This document shows positions 52,808 to 62,178 of a stretch of DNA of 64,000 bases, in pieces. A model generated the notes under the pieces. It was given only the letters and a program-made list of their open reading frames with translations. It was not told the origin of the DNA and did no database searches. The first letter of the stretch is position 1, and each line of letters starts with the position of its first letter. The position numbers were made by a program, and so were the translations under genes. Source of the DNA: JAJFKB01 sp965230515 (GTDB taxonomy: Bacteria > Pseudomonadota > Gammaproteobacteria > Pseudomonadales > IMCC2047); contig OZ246007.1 of NCBI GenBank assembly GCA_965230515.1, positions 2,604,001 through 2,668,000 of the forward strand. The letters are read 5' to 3'.

Positions 52808-53631
52808 ACTCAGCGTCAGACAATCCGGTGTTGCGTATACAGTGTACCGGCTCTCCCGAACTGCCTGATCTGGTATTGGTGCACGGGTGGGGGAGCTGTT
52901 CGTCGGTGTGGCAACCTCTACTTGGTGAACTTGAAAAGATCTTTTGTCTTCACTTGGTGGATCTACCCGATTATCCCTGTAGCCGGGAGGAGGCAGATAG
53001 GCTTTGGTCGACAGCATCTATATACGCAGCGTTTCAAGAACAACTTCCGGAGCAGGCTGTGTGGTGCGGGTGGTCACTGGGCGGTATGCTTGCAACGGCT
53101 TATGCCGCAGCACATCCGGTCAGAGTCCGGGCACTGGTTACTCTTTGCAGTAATCCGGTATTTGTCGGTTGCCGGGCATGGAGTTGTGGTATGCATTTGG
53201 ATACATTCGATGCCTTTGTGCAGGGACTTAATGCTGACCCCGGTAAAACAATTGACCGGTTTGCAGCCCTGGTAACACGAGGATCCGATGACGAACGGGT
53301 GGATTTGAAGCACTATAGAACGCTAACCTCTAATTGTGCTTTGCCACAAAAGGAGCAGCTGATTGCCAGTCTGGAGTTGTTGAAGCAGATAAACAACGTT
53401 GACGCATTGACCCGGATTCGCCTGCCAGTGCTGAAACTATTTGCGCAACGGGACGCACTGGTGCCAGTGGCGGTAGCAGAGAAAACTGCCATGCTAAATG
53501 AGCATCTTCAAGTAAGGCTGATTGAGGGAGCTTCTCATATCCCCTGGTTATCGCGACCAGCGCAGGTCCTGGATTATATGATTGCTTTTTGTAGGGCGCA
53601 TGGCGCGTTGGAGTCAAATTCTGGTGTTTAG
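52804..53631 (+). CDS. bioH: Pimeloyl-ACP methyl ester carboxylesterase
   Basis: 275 residues from GTG 52804. Alpha/beta hydrolase: LVLVHGWGSCSSVW (oxyanion), nucleophile Ser91 in GWSLGGMLAT, an acid LKLFAQRDALVPVA and the His in GASHIPW. It removes the methyl group that BioC added, releasing pimeloyl-ACP to BioF. It sits between bioF and bioC. bioC starts inside its 3' end. Confidence 0.93.
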   Translation: MNSASDNPVLRIQCTGSPELPDLVLVHGWGSCSSVWQPLLGELEKIFCLHLVDLPDYPCSREEADRLWSTASIYAAFQEQLPEQAVWCGWSLGGMLATAYAAAHPVRVRALVTLCSNPVFVGCRAWSCGMHLDTFDAFVQGLNADPGKTIDRFAALVTRGSDDERVDLKHYRTLTSNCALPQKEQLIASLELLKQINNVDALTRIRLPVLKLFAQRDALVPVAVAEKTAMLNEHLQVRLIEGASHIPWLSRPAQVLDYMIAFCRAHGALESNSGV

Positions 53632-54403
53632 TAAAAGCGCTGTATCGCAATCGTTTAGTCTGGCGGCCAAAAGCTATGATGGTGTGGCAGATCTACAGCG
53701 ACGAATGGGTGGGCAACTGCTTACTAAGATACCAGATGGCGAGTATTCGACGATTCTGGACCTGGGATGTGGTACCGGTCACTTTGGTTCGCGCCTGAAT
53801 GAAAGGTTTGCGCCGGATCTACTGATCGGAATGGATTTGGCAGAAGGGATGCTTGCTGTGGCCAGGCAGGGGGAGGGTGCACCAGCGAGCGGCTGGTGTT
53901 GCGCTGACGCTGAATACTTGCCGCTTCAAGGTAACAGTTGCTCTCTTATATTCTCGAATCTCGTTTTGCAGTGGTGTAACGATCTGCCACGAGTGTTCTC
54001 TGAGGCGCATAGAGTGTTAGCGGCGGACGGCTGTTTTGTATTTTCCAGTCTTGGGCCCGCAACACTCTGTGAGCTAAAAGAGGCCTGGCAGCACGTGGAT
54101 GATTATGTCCACGTCAATCAATTTGTCGATCAACAGCAGATTGCTGAGGCTGCCACTGATGCCGGGTTTGATTGTCACAACCACGACGAAAAAATTGTAG
54201 TGGGTTATTCGCAGGTAAAAGATTTGACACGGACATTGAAATCCCTGGGGGCGCATAATATGAATCAGGCCCGCCCCAAAGGGCTGACCGGGCGGCGTAA
54301 CCTGCAAAAAATGTTGGGCTATTATGAGCACTTTCGCGATGAGCAGGGCGTGCTGCCGGCGACCTATGAAGCGTACTACTTTTTGCTGCGCAAGATGAAA
54401 TGA
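53600..54403 (+). CDS. bioC: Malonyl-ACP O-methyltransferase
   Basis: 267 residues from ATG 53600 (GTG 53624 is an alternative with GGAG upstream). SFSLAAKSYDGVADLQRRMG is a typical BioC start, ILDLGCGTGHFG the SAM site, and WCCADAEYLPL and LVLQWCNDLPRVFSEAHRVL follow. Masks the carboxylate of malonyl-ACP so that fatty acid synthesis can build pimelate. Confidence 0.92.
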   Translation: MARWSQILVFSKSAVSQSFSLAAKSYDGVADLQRRMGGQLLTKIPDGEYSTILDLGCGTGHFGSRLNERFAPDLLIGMDLAEGMLAVARQGEGAPASGWCCADAEYLPLQGNSCSLIFSNLVLQWCNDLPRVFSEAHRVLAADGCFVFSSLGPATLCELKEAWQHVDDYVHVNQFVDQQQIAEAATDAGFDCHNHDEKIVVGYSQVKDLTRTLKSLGAHNMNQARPKGLTGRRNLQKMLGYYEHFRDEQGVLPATYEAYYFLLRKMK

Positions 54404-54412
54404 GGGCAAACG

Positions 54413-55117
54413 ATGGGGTTTTTTAAAAGTAAAAAGAGAGAAACAAGAACCTACTTTATTACAGGAACCGATACCGGGGTGGGTAAAACGCTGGTAACCA
54501 GCGCACTGTTACAGGCCGTCAATAGTGCAGGGCTTGAGAGTGCCGCGATTAAACCGGTTGCTGCCGGGTGTATTGAGACCAAAGACGGATTGCGTAATGA
54601 AGATGCGCTGTTTTTACAGGAATCCATGTCTGTTGAGCTTGATTACGAAACGGTCAATCCGGTGGCATTGCAGCCGGCAATCGCACCCCATATCGCCGCC
54701 GCCGATGAAAGTTTATCAATTAATGTTGAGGAACTCGCCGAGCATTGTCGTCAGGCTGGTCAAATTGCTGATGTTCTGCTAATTGAAGGTGCCGGCGGCT
54801 GGCGGGTCCCAGTCAATGACACAGAGACGCTGGCCGATCTGGCCATAGCACTCAATGCGCCGGTGATAATGGTGGTTGCGCTGCGTCTGGGTTGTATCAA
54901 TCATGCTTTGTTGACAGCCGAGGCGATCAGAGCGGATGGCTTGCAGTTGGCAGGATGGGTGGGTAACACCGTCAGCGAGGAGGTGATGCCGAATATGGGG
55001 GATAATCTGTTGGCGCTGAGGGACAGGTTAAACGCTCCTTTTCTGGGTTATCTGCCCTATTTTAGTGAGCTTGACCCAGCGCAGGTGGCGCCTTATCTGG
55101 AAATCAGTTATCTGTAA
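54413..55117 (+). CDS. bioD: Dethiobiotin synthetase
   Basis: 234 residues. P-loop ITGTDTGVGKTLVTSAL, AIKPVAAGCIE and LLIEGAGGWRVPVNDTETLADLA. Closes the ureido ring with CO2 and ATP. Last gene of the operon. Confidence 0.95.
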   Translation: MGFFKSKKRETRTYFITGTDTGVGKTLVTSALLQAVNSAGLESAAIKPVAAGCIETKDGLRNEDALFLQESMSVELDYETVNPVALQPAIAPHIAAADESLSINVEELAEHCRQAGQIADVLLIEGAGGWRVPVNDTETLADLAIALNAPVIMVVALRLGCINHALLTAEAIRADGLQLAGWVGNTVSEEVMPNMGDNLLALRDRLNAPFLGYLPYFSELDPAQVAPYLEISYL

Positions 55118-55215
55118 GGGATATAAATATTTTCCGGCTAATTTATTGCCAAATACGGATTTTGGTCTAGACTTAACTTTACCCCAAAGGAAAAACAGCG
55201 GGATTTAAGGATTTT

Positions 55216-55461
55216 ATGCAGCTACCGTCAGTGATACAAACCGGTCTTTCAGGCGTCAGTCGAGGCATGGAGAATCTTCAGGAGATAGCCTCAGATATCG
55301 CACAGGTGGGTACCGCTGACGCGGAAGAGCTAAATACGACCGTTGACTTAACTCAGTCTATGGTTGATCTACAGCAGCAAAAATTGGCTACCCAGGCTTC
55401 GGCCAAAGTCGTGGCCACAGCAGAAGAGGTGTTGGGGACTTTGCTGGACGTACGTGTCTGA
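55216..55461 (+). CDS. Small YjfB-like protein
   Basis: 81 residues. SVIQTGLSGVSRGMENLQEIASDIAQVGTAD and the end LTQSMVDLQQQKLATQASAK, VVATAEEVLGTLLDVRV resemble YjfB/putative motility proteins of Pfam. A helical, soluble protein without a signal peptide. It lies 100 bases after bioD; transcription separate or linked cannot be told. A terminator follows. Confidence 0.6.
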   Translation: MQLPSVIQTGLSGVSRGMENLQEIASDIAQVGTADAEELNTTVDLTQSMVDLQQQKLATQASAKVVATAEEVLGTLLDVRV

Positions 55462-55503
55462 TTAACGCTGCTGCTAAGGGTTTTCCTCCCCTCCTCGAAA
55501 TTT

Positions 55504-55530
55504 ACGATCGGCAAAGCCGGTCGTTTTTTT
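55504..55530 (+). terminator. Terminator after the YjfB-like gene
   Basis: ACGATCGGC pairs with GCCGGTCGT around AAA, followed by a run of Ts at 55524-55530. Confidence 0.8.
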
Positions 55531-55541
55531 ATGGCAAAAGA

Positions 55542-55565
55542 AAAGCCCGGTGATTTCCGGGCTTT
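55542..55565 (-). terminator. Terminator after the TonB receptor gene
   Basis: AAAGCCCGG at 55542 pairs with CCGGGCTTT ending at 55565 around TGATTT. On the minus strand Ts follow (TTTTCTTTT). Confidence 0.75.
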
Positions 55566-55585
55566 GATTGATATGGCTGCTGGTA

Positions 55586-57739
55586 TTAGAAGTTCAGTTT
55601 AACACCTACTGTCGCTGTCCTTGGCTTGTTGGGGCGTACTCCTCCCGGGCTGCGAGCGACAACCTCCTGATTATCGAGCAGGTTGTCTACTTTAAAATAG
55701 AGGCTCGCCATTTCATGCAGGGGGTATTGGCTTACCAGGTCGAAAACGAGTAACGCGTCGGTTTCTATAAAAGTGCTACTAACCCCGGATCGGTCACAGC
55801 TGTTGTTGTGGCACATTTGGTCTATATAACTGGCATTGAGATAGGTGTTCCACCCTGAATTCATTTCAACACCGATCTGTGCATTGAGCACATTTTCAGG
55901 GACATAACGAAGTACATCGCCATCTTGTAATGAGCTGTTATCTTCCGCATCGGTAATTTCAGCGTCGGTATAAGTGTAGCTTAACGACAACGGCATAATG
56001 AAGCGGTTACCGGTATAAAGGTCGGTATTCAAAGTCATTTCCAGGCCTTTAATCTCGGATTGCCCAAGACTTTGAGAGCCGCTGGTCTGGTCACCGCAAG
56101 GGAAAGCCGCCGAACAATTGAGAACCGTACTTTCGTAGTCGCTGTAAAAGGCGATCACTGTTGCGCTGAGCCGATCATTCTGAAAGCGAAAACCCGCTTC
56201 GTAATTGGTGCTTTTCTCGGGGTCGACATTTTCCTTTGAGCCTGCAGAAGCGGGTGCAAAACCGGAGTGCACACCTGCCAGCAGTTGCCACTGGTCATTC
56301 AGGTCATAGGTGGCACCTAAACTCCACAGAGTTTCATCCACCTGGTTTTTGGCGGTGACAGTGCTTGAGCTTCGGTCTGTGTCAGAATATCTTTTTTGCT
56401 GTGTTTCGATATCCTCATACCGCAAGCCCAGAGTGAGCTCAAGTGAGTCATTAACCTGCCACTGATCCATCAGGTGCAGCGATAGCGCCTCCGCTTGCTC
56501 TACACGATTGTTGCTTGAGCTGGGTGCGCTTATGCTATCAAAGACCAGGTTGCCACTTGTCTGTTGGAACACTTCCGATGGCTGAAAACGATCAACATCA
56601 TCTTCGTGATAACGAATCCCTGCTTCCAGTTGATGATCATTTAATAGCCAGTCAGCGTTAACCTGTATCCCTTTGCTCAGGTATTCACGATTATTGTGCT
56701 TAATCTTAATCTCAGTATCGGTTAATCCGTCCAGAATTGATTGTGCGAGGTTGTCGCCTCCATTCGCGGCATTGATAACATTGCCAAAGCTTGTGCCGTT
56801 CACCTTGTCGACTTTGAACCAGTCTCTTTTGAAGCGGTTGTAATAAGCCGTAGTGGTCAAGCTCAGGGTTTCATTAAAACGGGCTGTATGCCTCAGATTG
56901 GCGCCGGTATGTCGTGTCTGCATCTGATCCAGTTCGGTTAAAGCGTAGCGGCGGTTTTTGTCCCGTTTAAAGTCTGCATCGGTCAGTCCGACGTAGGTTT
57001 CATCAGACAGCTCTTCGGAATATTGAAATTTGAAGTCGAGCTGTTGATAGACCCTGGCACTAGCGTCCGTATTGATGCGAGCTTTAACAACATAGTCTTC
57101 AATATCAAACCCGCTATCCTGGTTGCTGTTATCAATATCCTTAAAACCATCGCTTTCCTGTTGATGTGTTTCGACCAGCCAGCCCCAGTTCTCGGCGCTG
57201 CTGCCATAGTTGGCGCTGACACGATACGTTCCGTACTCACCCGCCTCCAGGCTGACTGTTCCGCCGGAATGATCGGGAATCCGAGTGGAAATCAAATTGA
57301 CAATGCCGCCCACAGTTGCCGGTCCCTGGTGTAAAATGCTTGCGCCTTTTAATACTTCCACGCTGCTCATGCGGCCGGCAGTCGGAAAGTAATAAGCGGC
57401 CGGTGCTGCGTAGGGTGCCGGTGCAATCAGAACGCCGTCTTCAAGGAGTGTAATTTTGTCTGAGCGTTCTGAACCGGTGCCCCGAATGCCGATATTTGGG
57501 CGAAGACCAAAGCCATCCTCCTCCTGCAAATAGATACCCGGAACCTGGCGTACCATGCGGTTGATGTCGGTGTATTCAAATTTCTCCAGCTCGGCTTCAC
57601 TCACGACGTACGCCGAGCCCGGAAGTTCTTTGGCATCCTCCGGACTACCGATAATTGTCACTTCCTCCAGCCGTTCGCTGTTGGCTAATGCATGGTTTGC
57701 TGTAATAACGGCTACAGCCACCATCAGTTTGTTGATCAT
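55586..57739 (-). CDS. TonB-dependent receptor, FecA-like
   Basis: 717 residues from ATG 57739. Signal (MINKLMVAVAVITANHALA), TonB box EVTIIG, plug domain (ELPGSAYVVSEAELEKFEYT, VRQVPGIYLQEEDGFGLRPNIGIRG) and a 22-strand barrel ending KPRTATVGVKLNF. The plug sequence GIYLQEEDGFGLRPNIGIRG resembles ferric citrate receptors. A Fur box lies upstream at 57821. No sigma/anti-sigma pair is adjacent, so FecIR-type signalling is not indicated. Substrate is inferred only as iron. Confidence 0.88.
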   Translation of the reverse strand: MINKLMVAVAVITANHALANSERLEEVTIIGSPEDAKELPGSAYVVSEAELEKFEYTDINRMVRQVPGIYLQEEDGFGLRPNIGIRGTGSERSDKITLLEDGVLIAPAPYAAPAAYYFPTAGRMSSVEVLKGASILHQGPATVGGIVNLISTRIPDHSGGTVSLEAGEYGTYRVSANYGSSAENWGWLVETHQQESDGFKDIDNSNQDSGFDIEDYVVKARINTDASARVYQQLDFKFQYSEELSDETYVGLTDADFKRDKNRRYALTELDQMQTRHTGANLRHTARFNETLSLTTTAYYNRFKRDWFKVDKVNGTSFGNVINAANGGDNLAQSILDGLTDTEIKIKHNNREYLSKGIQVNADWLLNDHQLEAGIRYHEDDVDRFQPSEVFQQTSGNLVFDSISAPSSSNNRVEQAEALSLHLMDQWQVNDSLELTLGLRYEDIETQQKRYSDTDRSSSTVTAKNQVDETLWSLGATYDLNDQWQLLAGVHSGFAPASAGSKENVDPEKSTNYEAGFRFQNDRLSATVIAFYSDYESTVLNCSAAFPCGDQTSGSQSLGQSEIKGLEMTLNTDLYTGNRFIMPLSLSYTYTDAEITDAEDNSSLQDGDVLRYVPENVLNAQIGVEMNSGWNTYLNASYIDQMCHNNSCDRSGVSSTFIETDALLVFDLVSQYPLHEMASLYFKVDNLLDNQEVVARSPGGVRPNKPRTATVGVKLNF

Positions 57740-57820
57740 TGCTAGATACCCCAGTATTAAATTAACCGCCGCAGGCTTGTCTATTGCCCACGGTAAAAAC
57801 AGGATTGGGATGTTAATGCA

Positions 57821-57840
57821 AATGATAATGATTATCAATA
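57821..57840 (-). promoter_or_regulatory. Fur box before the TonB receptor gene
   Basis: AATGATAATGATTATCAATA has a perfect 13-base core palindrome GATAATGATTATC, close to the Fur consensus. It lies 82 bases before the start codon, supporting iron repression. Confidence 0.8.
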
Positions 57841-57916
57841 TAGATTGATGGTTTGCCTGCTTTTAGTTGTTTTGGATCAATAGGGGTGCTTGTTTTGGTT
57901 TTTAGCGTAATGCAAA

Positions 57917-58417
57917 CTAACCGTTTGTTAGTTGTTTTCCAGGGTATTCGAACGCTATAAGATCGGCGCAATCGGGTTTAACTTCTACCCACTCCGAGAT
58001 GTAGAGTCTGAGTTGCACGATGGCGCAGGTTGGCAGGGAGGTGACCAATGATTTGCATAGCGAGGCAGATAAATCACTGAATGCCGGATTGTGCCCGACA
58101 AGTACGACGTGTTCAAAATCATCATCCAGACATTCAATGAAATGAAAAACGGAGTTTATATCAAAATCGTAAAGGAGGGGGTCGTGGGTCAATTCGTTTT
58201 TGTGATAGCCCTGTTCAGCAAATAGTAGATGGGCTGTCTGCCTGGCGCGTTTTGCGGTACTGCAAAATATCCGGTCAAATGGGCATTGTTGAGCCCTTAG
58301 CCAAAGACCCATGGATTGCGCTTCCAGCTGGCCTTTAGCGCTCAAGGTACGTTCGAAATCACTTTGTCCAATGATCTGGTCTGCTTCTGCGTGGCGAATA
58401 AGCGTGAGTTGTTTCAT
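57917..58417 (-). CDS. sixA: Phosphohistidine phosphatase SixA
   Basis: 166 residues. LIRHAEAD with the catalytic His9, ARQTAHLLF and VVLVGHNPAFSDL with the second His; length and motifs fit SixA rather than phosphoglycerate mutase. Removes phosphate from His-phosphotransfer proteins. It has its own short leader. Confidence 0.9.
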   Translation of the reverse strand: MKQLTLIRHAEADQIIGQSDFERTLSAKGQLEAQSMGLWLRAQQCPFDRIFCSTAKRARQTAHLLFAEQGYHKNELTHDPLLYDFDINSVFHFIECLDDDFEHVVLVGHNPAFSDLSASLCKSLVTSLPTCAIVQLRLYISEWVEVKPDCADLIAFEYPGKQLTNG

Positions 58418-58504
58418 TTGCAGTCTAAGGTGTTGTCAACAATAGTGATTAATATTGTCGCATTCTAGCAAATAGTGAATGACCCGCACATCAATCTACT
58501 GCGG

Positions 58505-58969
58505 CTACTGCGATACCTCATCGACGTTATTATCATATGCCCCTTCACGACATTCACCCTTGATTCGGGCTCGGTTATGACCGGTATAACGATCCAGAAC
58601 AAGATAGCCCTGGAGGCAAAATCCTGAATGTTCAAGTTTATTCTTTAACGCTGCTTCCAGTTGGTCCTCAAGTCTGTTTGTTCTCTTTTGCCCATTATTC
58701 ATGGCACCCGGCTTATTTCTTTGGTAACCGTTAGATTTCCTCTTCTTTTTTGTCTTTGGTGATTTGCTGAGAGCGTTTGGACCAGCAATTTCGATCTGAT
58801 AAGTGAAAAACTTGGCACCATCCTTGGTGATTTCGGTATCAAACGATTCGCTAAAACCTGGTTTGTGGTATTGCTTTTGAGGGGGAGTTGAGCAGCCCAG
58901 CGCCATAGCTAAAAACAATAGAGTGGCAACTAAGCAGATGTTTTTACGGCAGAAAGATTGGCTGGTCAT
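58505..58969 (-). CDS. Hypothetical lipoprotein
   Basis: 154 residues. LVATLLFLAMALGCSTPPQK gives a lipobox with Cys26. The mature part is basic and polar with RTNRLEDQLEAALKNKLEHS; no family recognised. Confidence 0.7.
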   Translation of the reverse strand: MTSQSFCRKNICLVATLLFLAMALGCSTPPQKQYHKPGFSESFDTEITKDGAKFFTYQIEIAGPNALSKSPKTKKKRKSNGYQRNKPGAMNNGQKRTNRLEDQLEAALKNKLEHSGFCLQGYLVLDRYTGHNRARIKGECREGAYDNNVDEVSQ

Positions 58970-59002
58970 GTGTCGATCCTATTGGCGTTTGTAAATAGGA
59001 GG

Positions 59003-59032
59003 AAAAGGGCACTTCCATCAGGAAGTGCCCTT
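59003..59032 (-). terminator. Terminator after the cpxP-like gene
   Basis: A perfect 12-base stem (AAGGGCACTTCC at 59005, GGAAGTGCCCTT at 59021) with loop ATCA; on the minus strand TTTTCC follows. Confidence 0.85.
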
Positions 59033-59037
59033 GGTTG

Positions 59038-59514
59038 CTATAGTCCTCTTCGTTTTTCCATTCTTTCCCGAAGCTGGTTGCGTTGATCCTCGGTGAGGAT
59101 TTGAAAAATGGCCGTTTTGGTTTGAGCGCCTTCGATAATCATCTGCTTCATCAACTGGCTCTGGGCCTCTGCAGCGGCTTCAATGGCGGCCATGTCGGTA
59201 CTGTCAGCAGTAACCAGTCCATGAATTTCCTGGCGCTGGGAGCGCATGGCGTTCATGATTTCCTTAAACCCCGGACCAGCCTCTTCAACAATCTGCTCGA
59301 TCTCATCTCTTTGCTGATCGGACAGTTCCAGTGACCTCATGACGTGCTTTACATATCCGAGTGGACCGCCTTTATGGTGTTTTTCTCGAAACATGCTTTT
59401 TTGATGTGGTCGTTCGGAATCAAAGCCCATGCCGCCGTGGGCAAAGACTGGATTGGTAAACAGCAAGCTGATAGTCAGTAGCGAGATAGTGTTGAATAAA
59501 CCTGTTTTGTTCAT
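59038..59514 (-). CDS. CpxP/Spy-like periplasmic LTXXQ protein
   Basis: 158 residues from ATG 59514 (GGAG upstream). A signal peptide (ISLLTISLLFTNPVFA) is followed by a His/Met-rich stretch and the helices LELSDQQRDEIEQIVEEAG and ILTEDQRNQLRERMEKRRG, the two LTxxQ motifs. In the family the protein damps the kinase and binds misfolded proteins. It is transcribed away from the response regulator with a CpxR box in between, so the three genes form a Cpx-like circuit. Confidence 0.85.
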   Translation of the reverse strand: MNKTGLFNTISLLTISLLFTNPVFAHGGMGFDSERPHQKSMFREKHHKGGPLGYVKHVMRSLELSDQQRDEIEQIVEEAGPGFKEIMNAMRSQRQEIHGLVTADSTDMAAIEAAAEAQSQLMKQMIIEGAQTKTAIFQILTEDQRNQLRERMEKRRGL

Positions 59515-59601
59515 GTTAATGTACTCCATTGAGTGATGAAAAATTGAACCATAACGTAGGGACAGTTTAATGATGGCAATGCAAAGTTGGGTCAAGGCAG
59601 T

Positions 59602-59616
59602 GTAAAGTTGTGTAAA
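59602..59616 (-). promoter_or_regulatory. CpxR box
   Basis: GTAAAGTTGTGTAAA is a perfect GTAAA-N5-GTAAA CpxR site, in the 165-base gap between the cpxP-like gene and cpxR. It could serve one or both directions. Confidence 0.8.
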
Positions 59617-59679
59617 TTGGCTTTTCAATGGTGGTAATAGACGCTTAAATCAAATGCAATAGTTTTCCGGTTAGAGAAT

Positions 59680-60375
59680 ATGACGGCACTACTTTTAGCA
59701 GACGACGACATGGAACTCTGCGATTTATTAACCGAATACCTTACTTCGGAGGGGTTCACTGTGGACGCTGTTCATGATGGTGAGGCTGCGGTGCAGGGCA
59801 TTCTGACGGGTGATTATGAGCTCGCTATTTTCGATGTGATGATGCCAAAAATGACCGGCTTTGATGCTCTTAGAGAGGTGAGAAAGGGGCGTCAGACTCC
59901 TGTGCTCATGCTTACGGCGCGCGGGGATGATATCGATCGAATTGTCGGCCTGGAGATGGGCGCTGATGATTATCTGGCAAAACCCTGCAATCCGAGAGAA
60001 CTGGTTGCGCGAATTCGAGCGGTGTTGCGTCGCTCAAAGGCACAAAATATGGATGCTGGCACAGAGGCACCAATAAAGGTGGCGGATGTGGAACTGCAAC
60101 CGGCCTCACGCAATGTGATATGTAGTGGCAAGAAAATTAACCTCACAGGCACTGAATTTAATGTGCTCAGGGAGTTGCTGCTGCGTGCAGGGGAGGTGGT
60201 CAGCAAAAAAGAGCTTACAGAGATTACCCTGGAGCGCAAACTGACGCAATATGACAGAAGCATGGATATGCATGTCAGTAATATTCGTAAAAAACTTGGG
60301 CCGAATAGTGAGGGAGAGCCTCGTATAAGGGCGATTCGAGGGGTAGGCTTTATCTATGTTCTACCAGCGTCATAA
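59680..60375 (+). CDS. cpxR: CpxR-like OmpR-family response regulator
   Basis: 231 residues. Receiver with acidic pocket ADDDM and phosphorylated Asp52 in AIFDVMMPKMTG; Thr at LMLTARG and Lys in LAKPCNPRELVARI. The winged-helix DNA-binding domain ends DMHVSNIRKKLGP. A CpxR box lies upstream. Downstream kinase is 22 bases away. Confidence 0.88.
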   Translation: MTALLLADDDMELCDLLTEYLTSEGFTVDAVHDGEAAVQGILTGDYELAIFDVMMPKMTGFDALREVRKGRQTPVLMLTARGDDIDRIVGLEMGADDYLAKPCNPRELVARIRAVLRRSKAQNMDAGTEAPIKVADVELQPASRNVICSGKKINLTGTEFNVLRELLLRAGEVVSKKELTEITLERKLTQYDRSMDMHVSNIRKKLGPNSEGEPRIRAIRGVGFIYVLPAS

Positions 60376-60396
60376 AACCTATCAGGGTGGTTAAGA

Positions 60397-61785
60397 ATGT
60401 TTCGCTTCCTGCAACGGTTTAAGATGAACACTATTTTCTGGAAGATATTTCTGTCCATCTGGGTATCGATGATAGCCATCACGGCAGTTACTACCGTGAC
60501 GGTGAGCTTGTTGATGGATCGCGACCATATCAAGAGCCGTCGTGAGTTGATTGATAACTATCAGGCTACCTCTGCTATGTCACTTTATGAAACGGGAGGG
60601 GCGTCGGCTTTCAGAAGTTGGCTGCGGGATCGGCACCGACCTATCGGGCGCTTTACATTTCTGGTCGACAGTCGGGGAAAGGATGTTTTGGGTCGACCAT
60701 TACCTCCGCCCGTAGTATCAATGTTGCGCCAGGGAAAAGATGGATCTGAAATAGAGAGGCATCGCCATGGTGTTGTACTGCCCGTGACGGCGCGCGATGG
60801 TCGACGCTATTGGTATGTCAGAATGGCGGCGCACCCAAAGCCGGGAGGCCGTTCAGGATTCTGGCATGCGGGGCGAGGATCGTTACGAGCGATCATTTTC
60901 TTAACAGCCCTGCTGGTGACAGGATTAATCAGTTTTTGGCTTGCGCGTAATATTACTTCTCCGATTAGACAGTTACAGAGAACGACACAGCAGATATCCC
61001 GAGGAGACTTGAGTACCAGGGTGGCGCCGGAAGTCGCGCTTAGGCGTGATGAGATTGGTGATCTGGGGCGAGAGTTTGATCGCATGGCTGAGCATATTGA
61101 GGACCTTATATCGGCACAAAAAAGGATGTTGCGTGATGTCTCACATGAATTAAGGTCTCCGCTCGCCCGATTGCAGGTGGCATTGGAGTTGGCGCGCAAA
61201 GCAGCTGGCAGTTCCGGTGTGGCAGAACACGACCGTATCGAAAAGGAAGCGAATCGTCTGAATGAACTGATTGGACAGGTTATGTCGCTTGTTCGTTTGA
61301 GCGCGAGTGGTTCCAAGCTTTCAATGCAGGATGTCGACATTGAACAACTGATACAGCAGATAGTGGAAGATGCGGATTTTGAAGCGGCACCCATGGGCAA
61401 AAGGGTGGCGTTGGTCAACAGTTATGAAAAAACGATGACCGCAGACATGGAGCTGCTGCACAGTGCGTTGGAAAATGTGATCAGAAACGCTGTGCTGTAC
61501 ACAGCAAAAGAAACGACTGTTGAGGTTAGTTTATCTGAAGGACAGGAAGGCGCAGTCCTTATTAGTGTTTTGGATTTTGGCAAGGGTGTTTCAGAGAAGG
61601 CATTGGAGCATTTGTTTGAACCATTTTATCGTGAGGCTGAAGCTCGCGATCGAACCTCAGGTGGTTATGGATTGGGGTTGGCCATAGCCAAAAGGGCTGT
61701 TCAGTTGCACGGTGGACAAATAACGGCAGAAAACATTTCAGGCGCAGGATTGCAGGTCGAGATATGCCTGCCCAAGTTAAAATAG
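60397..61785 (+). CDS. cpxA: CpxA-like sensor histidine kinase
   Basis: 462 residues. Two transmembrane helices (IFLSIWVSMIAITAVTTVTV and AIIFLTALLVTGLISFWLA) flank a 130-residue periplasmic domain. HAMP domain (RNITSPIRQLQRTTQQISRG), phosphorylated His250 in DVSHELRSPLARLQ, then the ATPase domain (NVIRNAVLYTAKE, LDFGKGVSE, GGYGLGLAIAKRAVQLHGG). Pairs with cpxR. Confidence 0.9.
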   Translation: MFRFLQRFKMNTIFWKIFLSIWVSMIAITAVTTVTVSLLMDRDHIKSRRELIDNYQATSAMSLYETGGASAFRSWLRDRHRPIGRFTFLVDSRGKDVLGRPLPPPVVSMLRQGKDGSEIERHRHGVVLPVTARDGRRYWYVRMAAHPKPGGRSGFWHAGRGSLRAIIFLTALLVTGLISFWLARNITSPIRQLQRTTQQISRGDLSTRVAPEVALRRDEIGDLGREFDRMAEHIEDLISAQKRMLRDVSHELRSPLARLQVALELARKAAGSSGVAEHDRIEKEANRLNELIGQVMSLVRLSASGSKLSMQDVDIEQLIQQIVEDADFEAAPMGKRVALVNSYEKTMTADMELLHSALENVIRNAVLYTAKETTVEVSLSEGQEGAVLISVLDFGKGVSEKALEHLFEPFYREAEARDRTSGGYGLGLAIAKRAVQLHGGQITAENISGAGLQVEICLPKLK

Positions 61786-61798
61786 GGGTTTACAATCT

Positions 61799-61818
61799 AA
61801 ATAAGAATCGTTATCATT
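61799..61818 (+). promoter_or_regulatory. Fur-like box before bfd
   Basis: AAATAAGAATCGTTATCATT resembles the Fur consensus with several mismatches. It lies 40 bases before bfd, which is iron-regulated in relatives. Confidence 0.55.
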
Positions 61819-61858
61819 CTCTTTATGGTTAATTGCTTTTAACGATAGAGGGAAGAAG

Positions 61859-62059
61859 ATGTACGTTTGTCTTTGTAAGGGCATTACTGATCAGGATATT
61901 GTTCAGGAGCTGAATCAGGGTGCTTGCAACCTGAAAGACATCAATAAAAGATTGGGTGTTGGTTCGCAATGCGGCACTTGTTGTGGGGCGGCAAAGGAAC
62001 TGATCGAAGACTATCACCAAACTGCTGAGAACTTCTCTCTGGCCTACCAAGCGGCATAA
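61859..62059 (+). CDS. bfd: Bacterioferritin-associated ferredoxin
   Basis: 66 residues. The 2Fe-2S cysteines are in MYVCLCKGITDQDI and QCGTCCGAA, C-x-C and C-x-x-C spacing. Bfd reduces ferric iron in Bfr to release it. RBS GAGGGAAG lies before the ATG. bfr follows, as is common. Confidence 0.92.
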   Translation: MYVCLCKGITDQDIVQELNQGACNLKDINKRLGVGSQCGTCCGAAKELIEDYHQTAENFSLAYQAA

Positions 62060-62178
62060 TCATCGCTTAAACGACCTACCTCGCAATAGTTAAATGATAC
62101 CGGTAGCTGTTCTATTTACGGCAGACTGGCGGTACACTTTTATGTGTGACAAACGAGTTCAGTGTTAAGGGGATTGTT

